Assembly (NCBI GenBank): GCA_947179485.1
Contig: OX359247.1
Span: 28,992,801-29,056,800, forward strand
Length of the DNA: 64,000 nt
Direction: 5' to 3'
From: Allacma fusca
Taxonomy: Eukaryota; Arthropoda; Collembola; Symphypleona; Sminthuridae
Shown: positions 27,001 to 39,310 of the stretch, piece after piece
Numbering within the stretch: the stretch's first letter is position 1
Layout of the letters: each line of letters opens with the position of its first letter
The notes under the pieces: generated by a model
The model's database searches: none
Told to the model about the DNA's origin: nothing
The model's input: the letters and a program-made list of their open reading frames with translations, nothing else
Made by a program: the position numbers and the translations under genes

Positions 27001-27317
27001 TAGTGCAAAAGGAGGGGAAGCATGTATCCGCATATGCATGGCCTTGAGGAAGGGAGTTTAGATGCAAATAGTATATGTGCAGATCGATTTCCCCATTCGA
27101 AAGGAAAACTTTAAATTTATCCATCCGTCTCCGGCCCGTTTCTTTGGCAGGACTTGACTTTTTTCCCAGTCCATGCAGATTCTTATTCCTTATGCAGACC
27201 TAACCACAGAGACAGACACGCACTTGTATCCAGTCTATTTATGGTTTGGAGGAGGACGAGTGTTCAGAATTTGAATTTATTATGTCTAGTAGGTTTACCT
27301 TCTGAGACCTCCCTTTT

Positions 27318-27318
<1 letters not shown>

Positions 27319-27352
<34 letters not shown>

Positions 27353-27372
27353 TACACACACACACACACACA
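27319..27372. repeat. compound (CT)n(CA)n microsatellite
   Basis: A CT tract to 27337 passes directly into a CA tract with one CATA interruption. Confidence 0.96.
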
Positions 27373-30300
27373 AATCCCATACGTATAGACAGACATACAA
27401 ATAAATTCGGGAATCTTTATCCCTCATCCTCCGTCCTCTACATATGTCTCATCTACAAAACTGATGGTGAGAGGATGGGAATGTGCGTCAGGGAGATTTC
27501 TATATCGTTTTCTCCTTCTGTGATTTCAATCTCAATCCTTCCATGTCAACCATTCAGCCCCACTCAATGTCTTAGCCCTGGTTCTTCTATTTTTTCCCTT
27601 TTGGCTCTTGCAAGTACAAACGAGGGAAAGGAGTGGGAAAAAAGGAGATGAAAAAAATCTCTTGATCCTCCAACGTCTTCACATTGTGGTCTCATTTGTG
27701 CATGTATAGCCCAAACCCAATTGATTTATACTCCGTCTTGCTTCATCGTCTTCATCCATCCACTCAAAACCTTGGTATCCCCATTTTGGAATCCCAACAA
27801 GAGCTTTCTCCACAATATCCATGTCTACTCTCAATGCTTAACATCTCTCCTCTCACCAATTACTTTATATTACTGAGCTGTAGCTTTTACTTCTCAAGTG
27901 AAAGCTGTCTCCAATTCAATCCCATCCCTTGAAATCCCGCCAAAATTCTATTTTCACCCGCAAAAAATACATTAACCCTTAAAAACCTCAAGTTAACCGT
28001 AAAGCCGAGCTACACGGTTTTTTTTTCAGGTAACTTCCAGCCACCCTTAGATTTTTCAGTCCTTAGAAATAAATCCTATACAACGGCCATTTCATCATGG
28101 AAGAAACACAATAATACTAGTTCCAATATAAAAGCTTCACGGATAACTCAGAAAGACCTTTAATGAAATAACAACAAAAAGGCATCCAAATTCAATTAAG
28201 AATTTGAGACAAAGTCCCATATAGGCGATGCATTTAATTATATTATATTGAATACCGATGTAAATTTGTATTCCAGGGGAGAATATGTCAAGGGCTTTCA
28301 ATTTACTGTTCCAAACCTTTTGTCGCTTCTGTTCTCGATTTTATGAGCATTCGGGAATATATGTAATTAATTACAAAAGTGAACAATCCTAATGTATATA
28401 CTCCAGAGTTTGGGAAACATACTCAAATGGATGTTGTGGTGAAAGTATGGCGGGAGATTTTGCTCAAACGGCGGGAAAAAAATTTGGAAAAAAACTGGAA
28501 GTCACTCAAGCACACAGAGCATTACATTCAGTACATTAAAGAAATTCCATTTCCCTCCAGAAACGATACAACCAGAGTGAGTGACACACTTTAGGAATAT
28601 GTGCTGAGAGTTTCCCTCTCATTTTTCTGCGTGTATGCATGCACATATGTATATACAGATGGGAATGCGGAAACATCCGTTTGTTCTGTGCAAATTTCCA
28701 TTTTCCTATAGAATGCAAAACCAAAGACATTTCTGGTGTTTCCTCCTGTCTCATCCAATCCTCCATAGCTCCTTTACTCCCTGAGACATTTCATGTTTTT
28801 CCTGTGTGTGACTCCGGGCTGTACTTTGAAATACAAATGTTCATCCTGGGAATGTCAGAAGATGTCAGGAATTTTTGGAGAAAGCAGTGGGTGGTATCAT
28901 ATTATAACCTTTGGCTTTAATGTAAAATAAAAACCTTCCATATGGACAGGAATTGTAGGGAGCCGTGGGGAATGGAGAACCGCGAGACAGTTTCTTTTGG
29001 AGAGAACAAGAGACAGAAAGAGGGAGAGCGAGAGGAAATTCAAAAATGGGAGGTTTCATAATGGTGAAAGTCATTCCAGAGAACTCCTTATTACTTCACA
29101 CAGACAATCCACCGAATCTTAGGCTTTAATCCTTGTCATGTATAATTTTGTATACGAGCGTGAGCACGGAAATTTGTGGGGTTTTACAGTCCGATGATAG
29201 TAATGGGATGGAATGTAATTATTATTAGACTTTGTGTACACGCAGTCACGAGTGAGTAAATGTGACACTGTGGGAAAAAATATGGTGAAAGTATTTGGAA
29301 AAATTCCTCTCAAATGACATTGGACTTTTCTTTGGTTGCAATTAACCCGGATTTCCAATTGACGTTAGTCCAGTGACCTGGTGATGCGTGAGGGGTGAGG
29401 GCATAAGATAGATACATATGTAAATAGAATGGAAGCGTAAGGGCGGAGGTTGGGGCAGATTCAATTAAGTTTCACATTAAGTTCATCTCACTGGTTCTGA
29501 GTTACTTCTCCGTAAAAAATCGATTATATATTGGGGAAAAGAATGGACTGCTTCGAGGAGAAGAACAAATGAAAAGCCATTATTTTCATGAGCTCCTGCA
29601 TTTTTCCCACACGAAAGCACACTCAACTCCACTCCAGTACATATCTACTCGCAGTCCTGGGCTGTCTGTATACACACAGGAAATTGCTGGGCTTTGTTGG
29701 CAGAGAGGTGGAGGAAGGAGCTATGTATCTATATGTACCTCTGTACATATTTACCCTCAAAGGATCTTCAGCTATATGTTACAGTAAATGTCATTTGCAT
29801 AGAGGAGAGAGAGAGAGGAGAAAAACTAAGATTAGTATTGGACAACAACACTGTCTGTATATTTACCCTTGCGTGTGCCAGTACACACTTACATATCACC
29901 ATATACACAAATACACATCATTTCATACGAACGCTTTAGAGCTTTGTAAAGTACCCCTGGTTAAGAAGCGAAATGAACGGTTGAAACTCCTAAAGATAAA
30001 AATTGAAAATCCATAGAGCTGTTTGACCTTTACAAACCTTTTACGTGATAAAAATCAAAGATATGACCGTACAAAAACTTGCTAAACCTAGCTCTACCCT
30101 AGCTATCTAGCTCCCTACAATATAAAGAAGAACCAATCTGCAAACTATTCCAGATATAAAAGTGTAAAGTTCACAAGGAAAACTTCAAAACAATTTCCGA
30201 AACTGTTAACAATCAGAAGCTGCATGGAACATCCAAGGCGCAAAAAACATAAACATCAAATCCTGGAACGTATCTACTTAGATTTAAGCAGATAATACTG

Positions 30301-31966
30301 TAAGAGCTCTCTCTCCCTCTGATTTTGTATGGAATCTGAATTTTGCTCCTTAACTGAGGATATGTATTGTGAGATGCGTGTCCGTACATATCGTCCTAAC
30401 TAGATCTATAAACAAAGTCATTGACACAAGAGTTCTTTTTGTACTTGTATTATTGCCAGTCCCATTAGTCGTAAATTGTATATACATAGTTGTTTCCATC
30501 CCAGTACCTTATATCACACTCCATGCTATACCCATATTTCCCCCCCCCCATTATCTATCCCCAGGAAAATTTTCCCTCTCAGTTGCTACACCTTCGGAAC
30601 ATTTATACGGGAATCTGTGGAATCGTAAATTATTTTTATGAAAAGTGCTTTTTCTATGGATTATTACGAGGAGAGAATCTTTTGAAATCCTACAACGTTG
30701 AAGGTAAGGGGATTGGGCAGGGTGTGGAATAAAGGAAAGTCCCAGTTCAGCTTGTCACGATGGCTTGAAACTGTCAAGAGGTCTTCTGCCGATCCTGACG
30801 GCAGCCACTACATTACCGTTTCATGTCTCATCGATCATCCTTTAACTGCTTGTTATAGTCGAGGTCTCAATGGTTACGGTTTGGTATTTAAGTATATAAC
30901 AGGAGATACATACCTATACCACTATGGTTGTGGGGTAGGGTGGGTTGGTTAATGTGCCTAGCTAATGGTATCTCAAAGGGTGGTGCCTTAAGAGACTCAC
31001 AGTAGGAGGAGGCTTCGTATTTGTAATAGAAAATTCGAAAGACGCTAAATACCTGCATTGCACCTAATGACCATGTGACACTTAGCTTCTTTTGCAATAT
31101 TCTGGAATTATATGTCTCAAATCTGGCCATGGAAAACTTGTTTGACATAATGTATACAAACCGGTAGATTCTACGTATGTACATATGTACACCCATGTAT
31201 ATTTATATTACGTACATACATACATACTGCGTGTACCTTACAGTTTTTATATCGATTTGTGAATAGGTAGTTATGCATGTATATGTTACCATATGGAAGT
31301 AAGGAGGAGAAACAGATTGAGAATCATTATCCTGGAAGAGCCGAGGACGAGGAGACAGTGTCTGGATCGGGTGCTGTAGCACTTGACATCCTCGGAGGAT
31401 TAGGCCTAACTCCCCTCATCTCTCACACTCCTTTCTCCCTAACTACCTGATAAACACTCATGAGTGTAAGCAAGGATCATATCCTCCCAAATCAAGGCAC
31501 ATTTCCCCCAAAAAACACAAGAGCTCAGAGGAGGGCACAACTTTGGGAGAAAGCGTGTAGTCCTCTCTCTCTCTCTGAAATTGCAGCCTCGCATTTGAAT
31601 AATGTTAAACCATAATGAGGACTCTTCCCTAAAAATTCCCTACGCATTCAAATGTAATTCACTGAAACTTCCCCTACATGTTGATAGGGCAGCTCTTAAA
31701 GCTGGAATTGAATCCAGAATTTCAAATGGACAAGACTCCAAGACGTTCCTCTTTTGAGGTCAACTTTCCCCACTCTCCCTTTATCTTTCTCATTCCTTTT
31801 TCGAAAGGGGATGCTGAGTTGAATGTTATTGCAATTCCATTAGCTGAACCAAAAGAGCATTTACTTTCCCCCCTTTACAACTCTTTGATAAATAAACGGG
31901 GCTGGAGAGTTGAGTCTTGTATGGAATCATGGTGTGGAGCAGTGCAACTAAAGCGATTTCTCTTCC

Positions 31967-31969
<3 letters not shown>

Positions 31970-32022
<53 letters not shown>
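31970..32022. repeat. (CT)n microsatellite
   Basis: About 26 uninterrupted CT units. Confidence 0.97.
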
Positions 32023-32024
<2 letters not shown>

Positions 32025-32285
32025 GGCTTTCTTTCCATCCTTGCTTAGACATTCTCTGTAAATTGATTTGGTTGCCTATGACTTGCACTTGTACACAGAG
32101 CCGAGCCGCGGCCTTGATATCGCATCCCGAGAGGGGGAGTGCATTCAAGATAGTGATAATGTAAGGGAAGCATCGATTTTCTCGTCTGTTTCAACTGTTT
32201 CAGAGTTGATGTTTTGCGAAAGTAAGTGGAAGAGCACACAATGGAATTTCAGAGGGATTCGTGTGGATGGTGAAGGCTGAGGGAA

Positions 32286-32303
32286 AGAGAGAGAGAGAGA
32301 GAA
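32286..32303. repeat. (AG)n short tract
   Basis: About 9 AG units. Confidence 0.85.
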
Positions 32304-33440
32304 GCTGAGATGAGATAGGAGTGTAAGTTTCCTGGCAGTAAAGAATTGTAGGATTGAAAGAAATTGTCGACCAAGATTAATTATTCCTTCGGAAATCCCT
32401 TCACTTATCAGAATGGCCTAGTGAGCTTCTCCACGTCTTTCTTCACAATTTGTTCGGTTGGGAACATTATGCTGTTTTCCCCTTTTTTCTCCCCTTTCCT
32501 CATCAACTCCTAGAACGGATCCTATAAAATGGAATTGGGTCCATGGAGTATCCTGTGGTAGTTTCAGCCACAAATGTCTACACACAACTCTATGTACCCC
32601 CCTCACATTACAGTCCACGTCTATCAAGCCACAGTTTTTAGAACCAAAGAAGTAAGTATCTACACATATTGGAGAAAGCGTCGGAGAAAGGCGTAACTTA
32701 AAGCTGTACCGTGGGTGGGAGTATCGATATATAAACAAGAGGACAGGATGTGGGGACTAAAATCTGTATCATGAAGAAATGGAAGGAATGGGAAGTGTAG
32801 CCCTGGGCCGATACCTTTCCCTATTCTTTAGTACGGAGAGAAAAAGTGAATAAAAGATATAAACTCTTACTCCCCTCTTACGGCATGCCTGTGGTTGTGG
32901 TAGGGGCTTGATACAAATGCACGTGCTTTATATCTCTATGTTTTGAGTATATGTTTCCAGATACCCCATGCATGAACTATAGTTATACTGTATCCCTATA
33001 TCCAGGAATATTGTATACCTATGCAGGTAGTTAATTCAACATACATGCGTATCCACGACATGCATTATATATCCCTGTCTGTAGCTTTTATAATTAAATG
33101 CATACGCCACTCTTGTGTTCATATGTATCTGCAGATTTTTTACACACGTCCGGACGAAAGTGCGGGTCTTTAGACACTGCTACATAAGTACCTATAGGTA
33201 CAACAGTAGCAAAAAGAATTATTTATTATTGGTATAGATATATCAGATTTATTGCAAACAGTAGGAAGTAAATTTGGGAGCATTAGAGGCTGTTATATAG
33301 ACAAGATGTTGTTTCTATATACATATTAAAACTAATATCGAGAGCATTTGTACAGGGTGAAAGCACAGGGTAGAAATGGAAACATTCTATAGCGGTGCAT
33401 ATCACGTTCCTAAGAAGAAAGCGCAACATGGTACAATAAA

Positions 33441-33470
33441 GAAGAGAGAGAAAGTGAGAGAGAGAGAGAA

Positions 33471-33510
<40 letters not shown>
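33441..33510. repeat. (AG)n microsatellite, interrupted
   Basis: AG units are broken by AAAG and GTGAG interruptions, giving a run of about 70 bases. Confidence 0.95.
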
Positions 33511-33841
33511 CCGGCACATAATATGTATCCCCGACACATGTACAAAGTTACTGATGCTTAAGAAGGGATGTAGGGATGTGTGAAAAAAAGGTGCCGCTAT
33601 TAGGTGCTAGGTGGTCCAGTGGACTAGTCAAGAATGAGAGAGGGAACAAGTGGAATTGAAAAATGTGGGGAATGAGAACCATTCATCTATTGGTTTGGTG
33701 GATGGGATGCCAACTGTGGATGGATGGATGAATGTATGTGTCGTGTAGCTACTCTTTGTCCATTCCATTCAATAAATTCTCATGGAGGTTGGAGACTCGC
33801 ACACGGAAAAAGCATTAGGAAGATGGGTGAGGAGCGGAGGA

Positions 33842-33859
33842 TGTGTGTGTGTGTGTGTT
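33842..33859. repeat. (GT)n short tract
   Basis: Nine GT units. The unit-level repeat GATGGATGGATGAATGTATG lies about 120 bases upstream. Confidence 0.85.
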
Positions 33860-34304
33860 GCTAGGCTGGATCCCGATTTGCAACTCAAACCTTGAAAAAT
33901 ACCATCTTTCAATAACTACTCTCCGCATGGTGGAATTTCAAGGCATTCAAAATCCAAAACATTCATCACATCTCTCACCCGATCCTTTTATTGTACATGT
34001 ATCCAACCCCCTAAATCCACCTCCACTATTATATGCACCTCTAGAAGGGAGAAGAATGCTCGAGACGCTTTCTCATTCCTAATCACGTCCTCCTTTGGGA
34101 CTCATACTAGCTTTCTCCTAATAAAATCACTGGGGTAGCATTTCACATTTGGCATCTTTTTTTCTTCTCCTCAATAAAGGAAATCGTGGTAGTTAGAGCC
34201 CGGATACTCACAATCAGCTCTATTTCCCAAAAATGATATCTTGTGTATATCTAGACATGATAAGAATCAATCCCGTCACAGGAATTAGATCCCTGCTCTT
34301 TGAT

Positions 34305-34405
34305 ACAATCCCTGTCACTTTCATTCATTTCATTGCCAAGTCATGGGAGAAAGCTCCAACGTTTTGCTCCATTGCTCCGAATCTTGTCCCAGTGACAGGG
34401 ATTGT
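34305..34405. repeat. 15-bp perfect inverted repeat
   Basis: ACAATCCCTGTCACT at 34305-34319 and AGTGACAGGGATTGT at 34391-34405 are exact reverse complements, 71 bases apart. A partial third copy, TCCCGTCACAGGAATT, lies just upstream at 34271. No coding frame or transposon feature is attached. Confidence 0.75.
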
Positions 34406-37400
34406 GCCCTTTTCATTACAAAAACCACACTACAGTGGGTAGGTAGCTCAGCCTCATCAAGGTCTCGAGTAATGGGGATGTTTTAACAAAAGAAAATAAC
34501 TTTTCATAGATACTATAATATCATAATGATTTAATAGGGTGAAAACGTTCAGTAGCAAAACTTTCACTCGATTTCCAGCTAAAATTTCCAGTAGATACTT
34601 GGAGAAATTTGAGAGGTTTTTGAAGGGGCACTTATTGTATCAATACCACTCAAGTCTACAAGTAAACGCATATTGCAAATTTTAAAAGGAGGGTTGAGGA
34701 GCGATACAATTTGTTAGAATCGTAGGAAAGCTCATATTTAAAACAACTACAGTAGTAGTTTAAAAACACAAAAAGGAAATAATGAACTCAGGAGCAAATT
34801 AAGCGTGAGTAAAATCTGGGTGAAGGCACAGACGAAAGAACACGGAGAATCATCTTCAGTTTTAAATAATGAAAGTGGAAGTACATTAATAAATCAGGGG
34901 AACTTCTCCTTGGAATTAAATGAGTGAAAGGAAAGCGACACACAGAAAATGCATCATCAAAACCTACGCAGCAGAATACCGTTTATGGAAATAAATGGGC
35001 TCAGCATTACGGAAGGAATAATGATGTAACAGGCTAGTGTCTTCTGGGAACGGAAAATTATGCCAAGTCAAGAGCAGCAATGGCTATCCCCACAGGTGTA
35101 AGAAACAGAAGGAAGAAAAAGTGGACGGATAAAGGAGAAAGTGAGCGACCCCCTTTTACGCAGGAACTTTCCTCACGTCATCTTTATAAGCAGGAGATTT
35201 CTACCTATGTAAGGAAACCGTCTAGACATCCTACTTGAAACGACTCTAATAATAAAACACTTAAGGCCTTCAAGCTTGAGCACAGTCCCTCCTCACATGT
35301 GAGTTACTTATTGAGCTAACTACCAGCAAAGATTTTCCCTCTCACTTACTCCCTATTCCCTAACTATAGCTAACTATCACCCTATATTCTAACTCTCACA
35401 ATCAAGTCTGATCCATGGGCACGGCTGGGAACGAGGATTTTTTTCTTGGGTGAAAGTAAAACTCATCTGAAACTTCGAAACATTTCAGTCCACTTGAGTT
35501 TTTTGTTTACACTTCCAGGTTGAGCCCTACCAGGTTTTATAATTTATTACATAGAATATGTGAATTTACAGTAAGCACATTACTTATCTCGGATTATAAT
35601 TAAGGGACAAGGCCCCCGCTTAACTTATCAACATGTACAACTTTGCATGCAAACAAACCTTTAAGTTAATCAATTCTAATAGCTGATAGTTATCAGTTTG
35701 CTCATATATATGAAGCCATGTATCTATAGATACTGATTTATAGGGGATTTTAATTTGCTGTGAAAGGTTTTTAATCGTTGATTTCCTTTTCAAAATTGCT
35801 TATACCTGCATGTATGTAATTACATATGCAAACCCAGCAAGAACTAATTTCTGGGGAGTTAAAATAAAACATTCACGAGGAATCAAAATAATTTAATTAC
35901 AAGCTGCTAAGTGCTGACATGAGTTCATTCACTTATCAATGGGTGGAAAGATTTGAGACTTCAGAAAATAAAGAGTGTCTAGAATGTTCAAGGAGAAAAC
36001 ATTGTTCCAAGATTGGTGAAAGTCTCGGAGAAAGGTGGGAGAAAGTATGGTGAAATTCCGAATATTTTCCAAACAAACTTACAAAAAAATCTAGGGTGAT
36101 AGTGTCAGTTTAAGTTAAGTGAAAGCCTTTGAGAAATTTTATGAGAGCCCGAAGAGATTCTGAGAATATTTCGACGCTGGGAAACGTAAAATTTGCGATA
36201 ACCAAATCAAATTATTGCAAACCTTTTAGATGCAGCCTGTCGAGATTCTACGTAAAACATTGAGCGAGCATCTCGAAATCTGTTGATGTTTTTGAAGACT
36301 GTCTTAAAGAATTCCCACGAAAGGTATGGCGAGTGCAGAGGAATTTCTTGAGTCTTAAAAGTGCCTTCAAGATAAAAGACTCGCGAATTTCCAGGAAAAT
36401 CAAGCAAAACGTTGGCCCCTTTCAAAAATCTTGTGCAAGCAAAACTCCCTACCACTAGCAGGTATATTGAGAAAGGTCATCAAATTCATGGATTTTAATC
36501 CCTCTCAAACACCCTTGTCATCTGGAAGACTTTTGGATATTAAGGGGGTGGGGAGGATTTGGAGGGAAATTTGAGTTGGAGATCTCCATTTGTGAAATGA
36601 TAGTAGTGTAATTTACTTCTCCCAGGTTCTCCCCCACTTTCTCTCTCTCACTCTCGAGCTAATGGCTTTCTCCGCTCTCCACGTGGATGCATTAACTTCA
36701 GATGGTTTCCAATGTTTACTTTGGATAGCTAATAGATGCTTGCAGGTTGATTACGAGGAGCAATAGCACGTAGCCCGACCTTATGTACATCTCACGATCA
36801 TTCCTTTCGAGTTTACCCCATAAAGTTTTCTTTCATATCAAACACTCCGGACCTACATACATACGTTTCTTCCTCCAATGTACATACATTCTGTGTGTGC
36901 TGTAGTTTTGTGGAATGTATTTGCTCGAGTAGAAGATAATTTGCAGACTATCTCTTGCACCGGCACTCTTTCCCGTGACTTTCTCCACAGAAACTTATGC
37001 GGACGTCAGCTCAATCCATGTAATTTTCATCAGGAGGGATCGGAGTGCAGGAGAAAGTAAAAATGCCGGTGCCTCCTCGTCTTTAGCTCTCTTCTTTCTC
37101 TCATTTTCCCCTTCCCCTGGCGTCAATTCCGGAGCCTGTCGACTCCCTACCGAATCTTTCTCTCTGTCTCTTTTGCCTAGTCTAATGTGCAATTAGTAGG
37201 GAAGTCACGGAGGGGAGCTATTGAATTAAAAGAGTGAATTTCCCAATCAATTCTAACATGAATTAGCTCATTTTTTCCAGGTCAGACGTGTTTCCTCCAA
37301 TTTGTTCTTTTCCCTTTTCACTCTTCTTCTCTTTCTCCCTTTCTCCCTCTTTTATTTCTAGACACCAAAATAATCTAACAGGTCCTGCCAATAGATTTAC

Positions 37401-38498
37401 AAGTGGCTTGAATTAATTGTACGGATGAATAGGAATTGCAGTCCCTGTTTTATTACTGGCAAACACACGCTTGGATTTATGGACATATGTAGACACGTAC
37501 ATTCATATGTGCGCATCTCAGAATATATTATCTACAGTGCCCTGTTGCTATAAAACCCTTCGTTAATACAATTTCCTGCACATCTGCTATCCAATACTAA
37601 GTCTATATATAGAGGCCCAATCACCCCAATTTTAATTTATCTGTTATGAGGGGTGCTCTTCCAACGGCAGGGTACTGTAGTGATTATTGGCAGTCCTTAC
37701 GTATAATTACATACATATATCCCTATGTACAATTTTATATGCATAAATGTATGGAATCGGTAAAATCGATGCCAACAAAACCCGAGGATTTATGATTAGC
37801 TGTCATTTTGTTCGGAGAAAGCAACTTTCCCCGGAACCATTTCTTGTTGCGATTCATTGGGAGAATCTTGCACGTGTGAGCTAAATTATATATAATGCTT
37901 TGGAATGCACACCTATCGAACAGGGACATAGGAGCTTATCACGACACAGTGCCAACACTGAACGCTCATTTGTTCTCCTCGCACGCTCTCTCATAGTTCA
38001 GTGAATAGCGCCCATTAATTTTTCCCTGTATGTTCCTGTATTTTTATTTGATTTCGTGTAATTCTTAAAATAGTTTGCTTCCCCGCTTTCCTCGTCGGCC
38101 TTGACAACGTGCAACTTGTAACTATTGTAATTATTATTAGTAGGGTCGAAGTTGCGTGTATGTATACACACGGATGTTTTTTCTGTATGGGGTCTCATAG
38201 GCCGGTATTTAATGTTGTATAAGATTACTTTCTTTTTTTTCTCGGGGTAGAGCCGCTGAACACAAAAGATTTTATGGTATCGTCAGCAATTTTCCTCCAG
38301 GATTTTTTCTTCTCACAATTTTTTTTATTACAGTGGGTATTTCCAATCATGACGGAATCCTCATTTATTAACATTAATAACGCTAACATGCCGGGGGGGG
38401 GGGAAAGTAAGGAATACAACCATGTCTTAAAGTAATTACTTAAATTATTAATTGTACAATATCTGGCTCGAAATTAGTAGGACGAGTAAGGTACGTAC

Positions 38499-38660
38499 CT
38501 GACATTCGTAGGTTCCGTTGTCCCGGGTCTGGACGAATTTGATGACGAGTGTCCATTCATCGGAGCCATCATTGTGAACAATTTGGAATCGATCGTCATT
38601 TGTATATGTTATTCGGCCTGAAGTTAAAATATGCCAGTCTCTTCTCCTTATCCAGGAAAC
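38499..38660 (-). CDS. dpr-like gene, exon encoding the second half of Ig1
   Basis: This exon has 54 codons with phase 0 at both ends. It begins VSWIRRRDWHILTSG, with the strand-C tryptophan at exon residue 3. It continues ITYTNDDRFQIVHNDGSDEWTLVIKF in three short blocks and ends TRDNGTYECQ, with the strand-F cysteine at residue 53 inside a standard DxGxYxC motif. The acceptor is TTTCTCCTTGTAG immediately above 38660, and the donor GTACGT starts at 38498. In Drosophila Dpr proteins this part of Ig1 forms the face that binds DIP partners. NGT at residues 48-50 is a possible glycosylation site. The first Ig1 cysteine must come from an upstream exon that I could not find between 38.7 and 64 kb. 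Confidence 0.94.
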
Positions 38661-38847
38661 CTACAAGGAGAAACAACACTATGAATTATTCATCCATTGT
38701 CCCCTCACGGTTCAGTTCCAACTTCAGTGCGGAGAAAAATAATTCTAATCGATTGTAATTGTGCCAATTGCTGCTGCAGCTGCAGTTGCAGGCCTAATTT
38801 CTTAGACTTGATGCTAATCACATTGGGCAGGGAGAAAGTTGGCTGGG

Positions 38848-38848
<1 letters not shown>

Positions 38849-38879
<31 letters not shown>

Positions 38880-38880
38880 T
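38849..38880. repeat. (CT)n microsatellite
   Basis: About 16 CT units with one TTT interruption, roughly 190 bases upstream of the Ig1 exon acceptor. Confidence 0.95.
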
Positions 38881-38959
38881 CTAGACAGACAGACAGTCGT
38901 GATTGCATTCCACTCTGTAGTCACGTTCCGGCTGGGGATAGCGAGAGAGATAGCTAATT

Positions 38960-39310
38960 TAATGGAGAAACTTAAAACAGAAAGTTAAAGCGTATTTTGA
39001 GGAAGGGAAGTTTAGCTGCAGAAGGGAAGAATTTTTTTCTAGAGGAGAAAGCAGGGATTACCCAAGTTACAATGCAACGCAATGGAGAGACTCATACAAA
39101 ATAAGGCTATCATTTATTTTGGAAAGGGCAAGCTTTATTTTACATTGGATCAAGGCAGATAAAGTGATTACATAATTATTTAATTTCAAAATATGCAGAT
39201 TCCTTTCAAATTGGAGAAAGCAAGGTTTGATTTCTAAAGAGAAAGGAGACTTGTGATTTTACAGAGAAAGCAAAGTTTAATTTTTTTTGTATGGAGAAAG
39301 TTAACCCCTG
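38960..39310 (+). repeat. GGAGAAAG-rich stretch
   Basis: GGAGAAAC, CAGAAAGTTAAAG, GGAGAAAGCAGG, GGAGAAAGCAAGG, AGAGAAAGG, AGAGAAAGCAAAG and GGAGAAAGTTAACC lie within 350 bases. It is the third and clearest such cluster. AAAGTT/AAAGCA follow-on letters recur, but there is no fixed period. Confidence 0.5.

Larger units (their letters stand above)
21464..38498 (-). other. 17-kb intron of the dpr-like gene
   Basis: The interval lies between the Ig1 exon donor (GTACGT at 38498) and the linker exon acceptor. No exon is recognisable on either strand. It contains an inverted repeat with 39-bp arms at 23.54-23.65 kb, a 12-bp hairpin at 24.05 kb, a 15-bp inverted repeat at 34.3-34.4 kb, six or more microsatellites and many scattered GGAGAAAG and TACATATGTA words. 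Open frames at 25.3-25.8 kb exist on both strands at once, which argues against coding. Confidence 0.8.
381..38660 (-). other. dpr-like two-Ig cell-surface protein gene, partial (three exons)
   Basis: This is the gene-level entry for the three exons at 38660-38499, 21463-21329 and 588-381. Joined, they give one open frame of about 169 residues covering the second half of Ig1, the inter-domain linker and nearly all of Ig2 in the order expected of the Dpr family. Dpr proteins are membrane-anchored or GPI-linked neuronal surface proteins whose Ig1 binds Ig1 of DIP proteins, specifying synaptic partners (known for Drosophila). The two introns are 17,035 and 20,740 bases. The gene enters upstream of 38660 in phase 0 and leaves at 381 in phase 1, so it is incomplete at both ends as seen here. 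I cannot say which dpr paralogue it is. Confidence 0.92.

Noticed and set aside
33600-33635. tRNA A-box-like GGTGGTCCAGTGGACTAG
   Set aside because: No B box follows at a usable distance and no cloverleaf can be drawn.
34438-34480. tRNA-like GTAGCTCAG segment
   Set aside because: The only B-box candidate (GGTCTCGAGTAATGG) is too close and mismatched.
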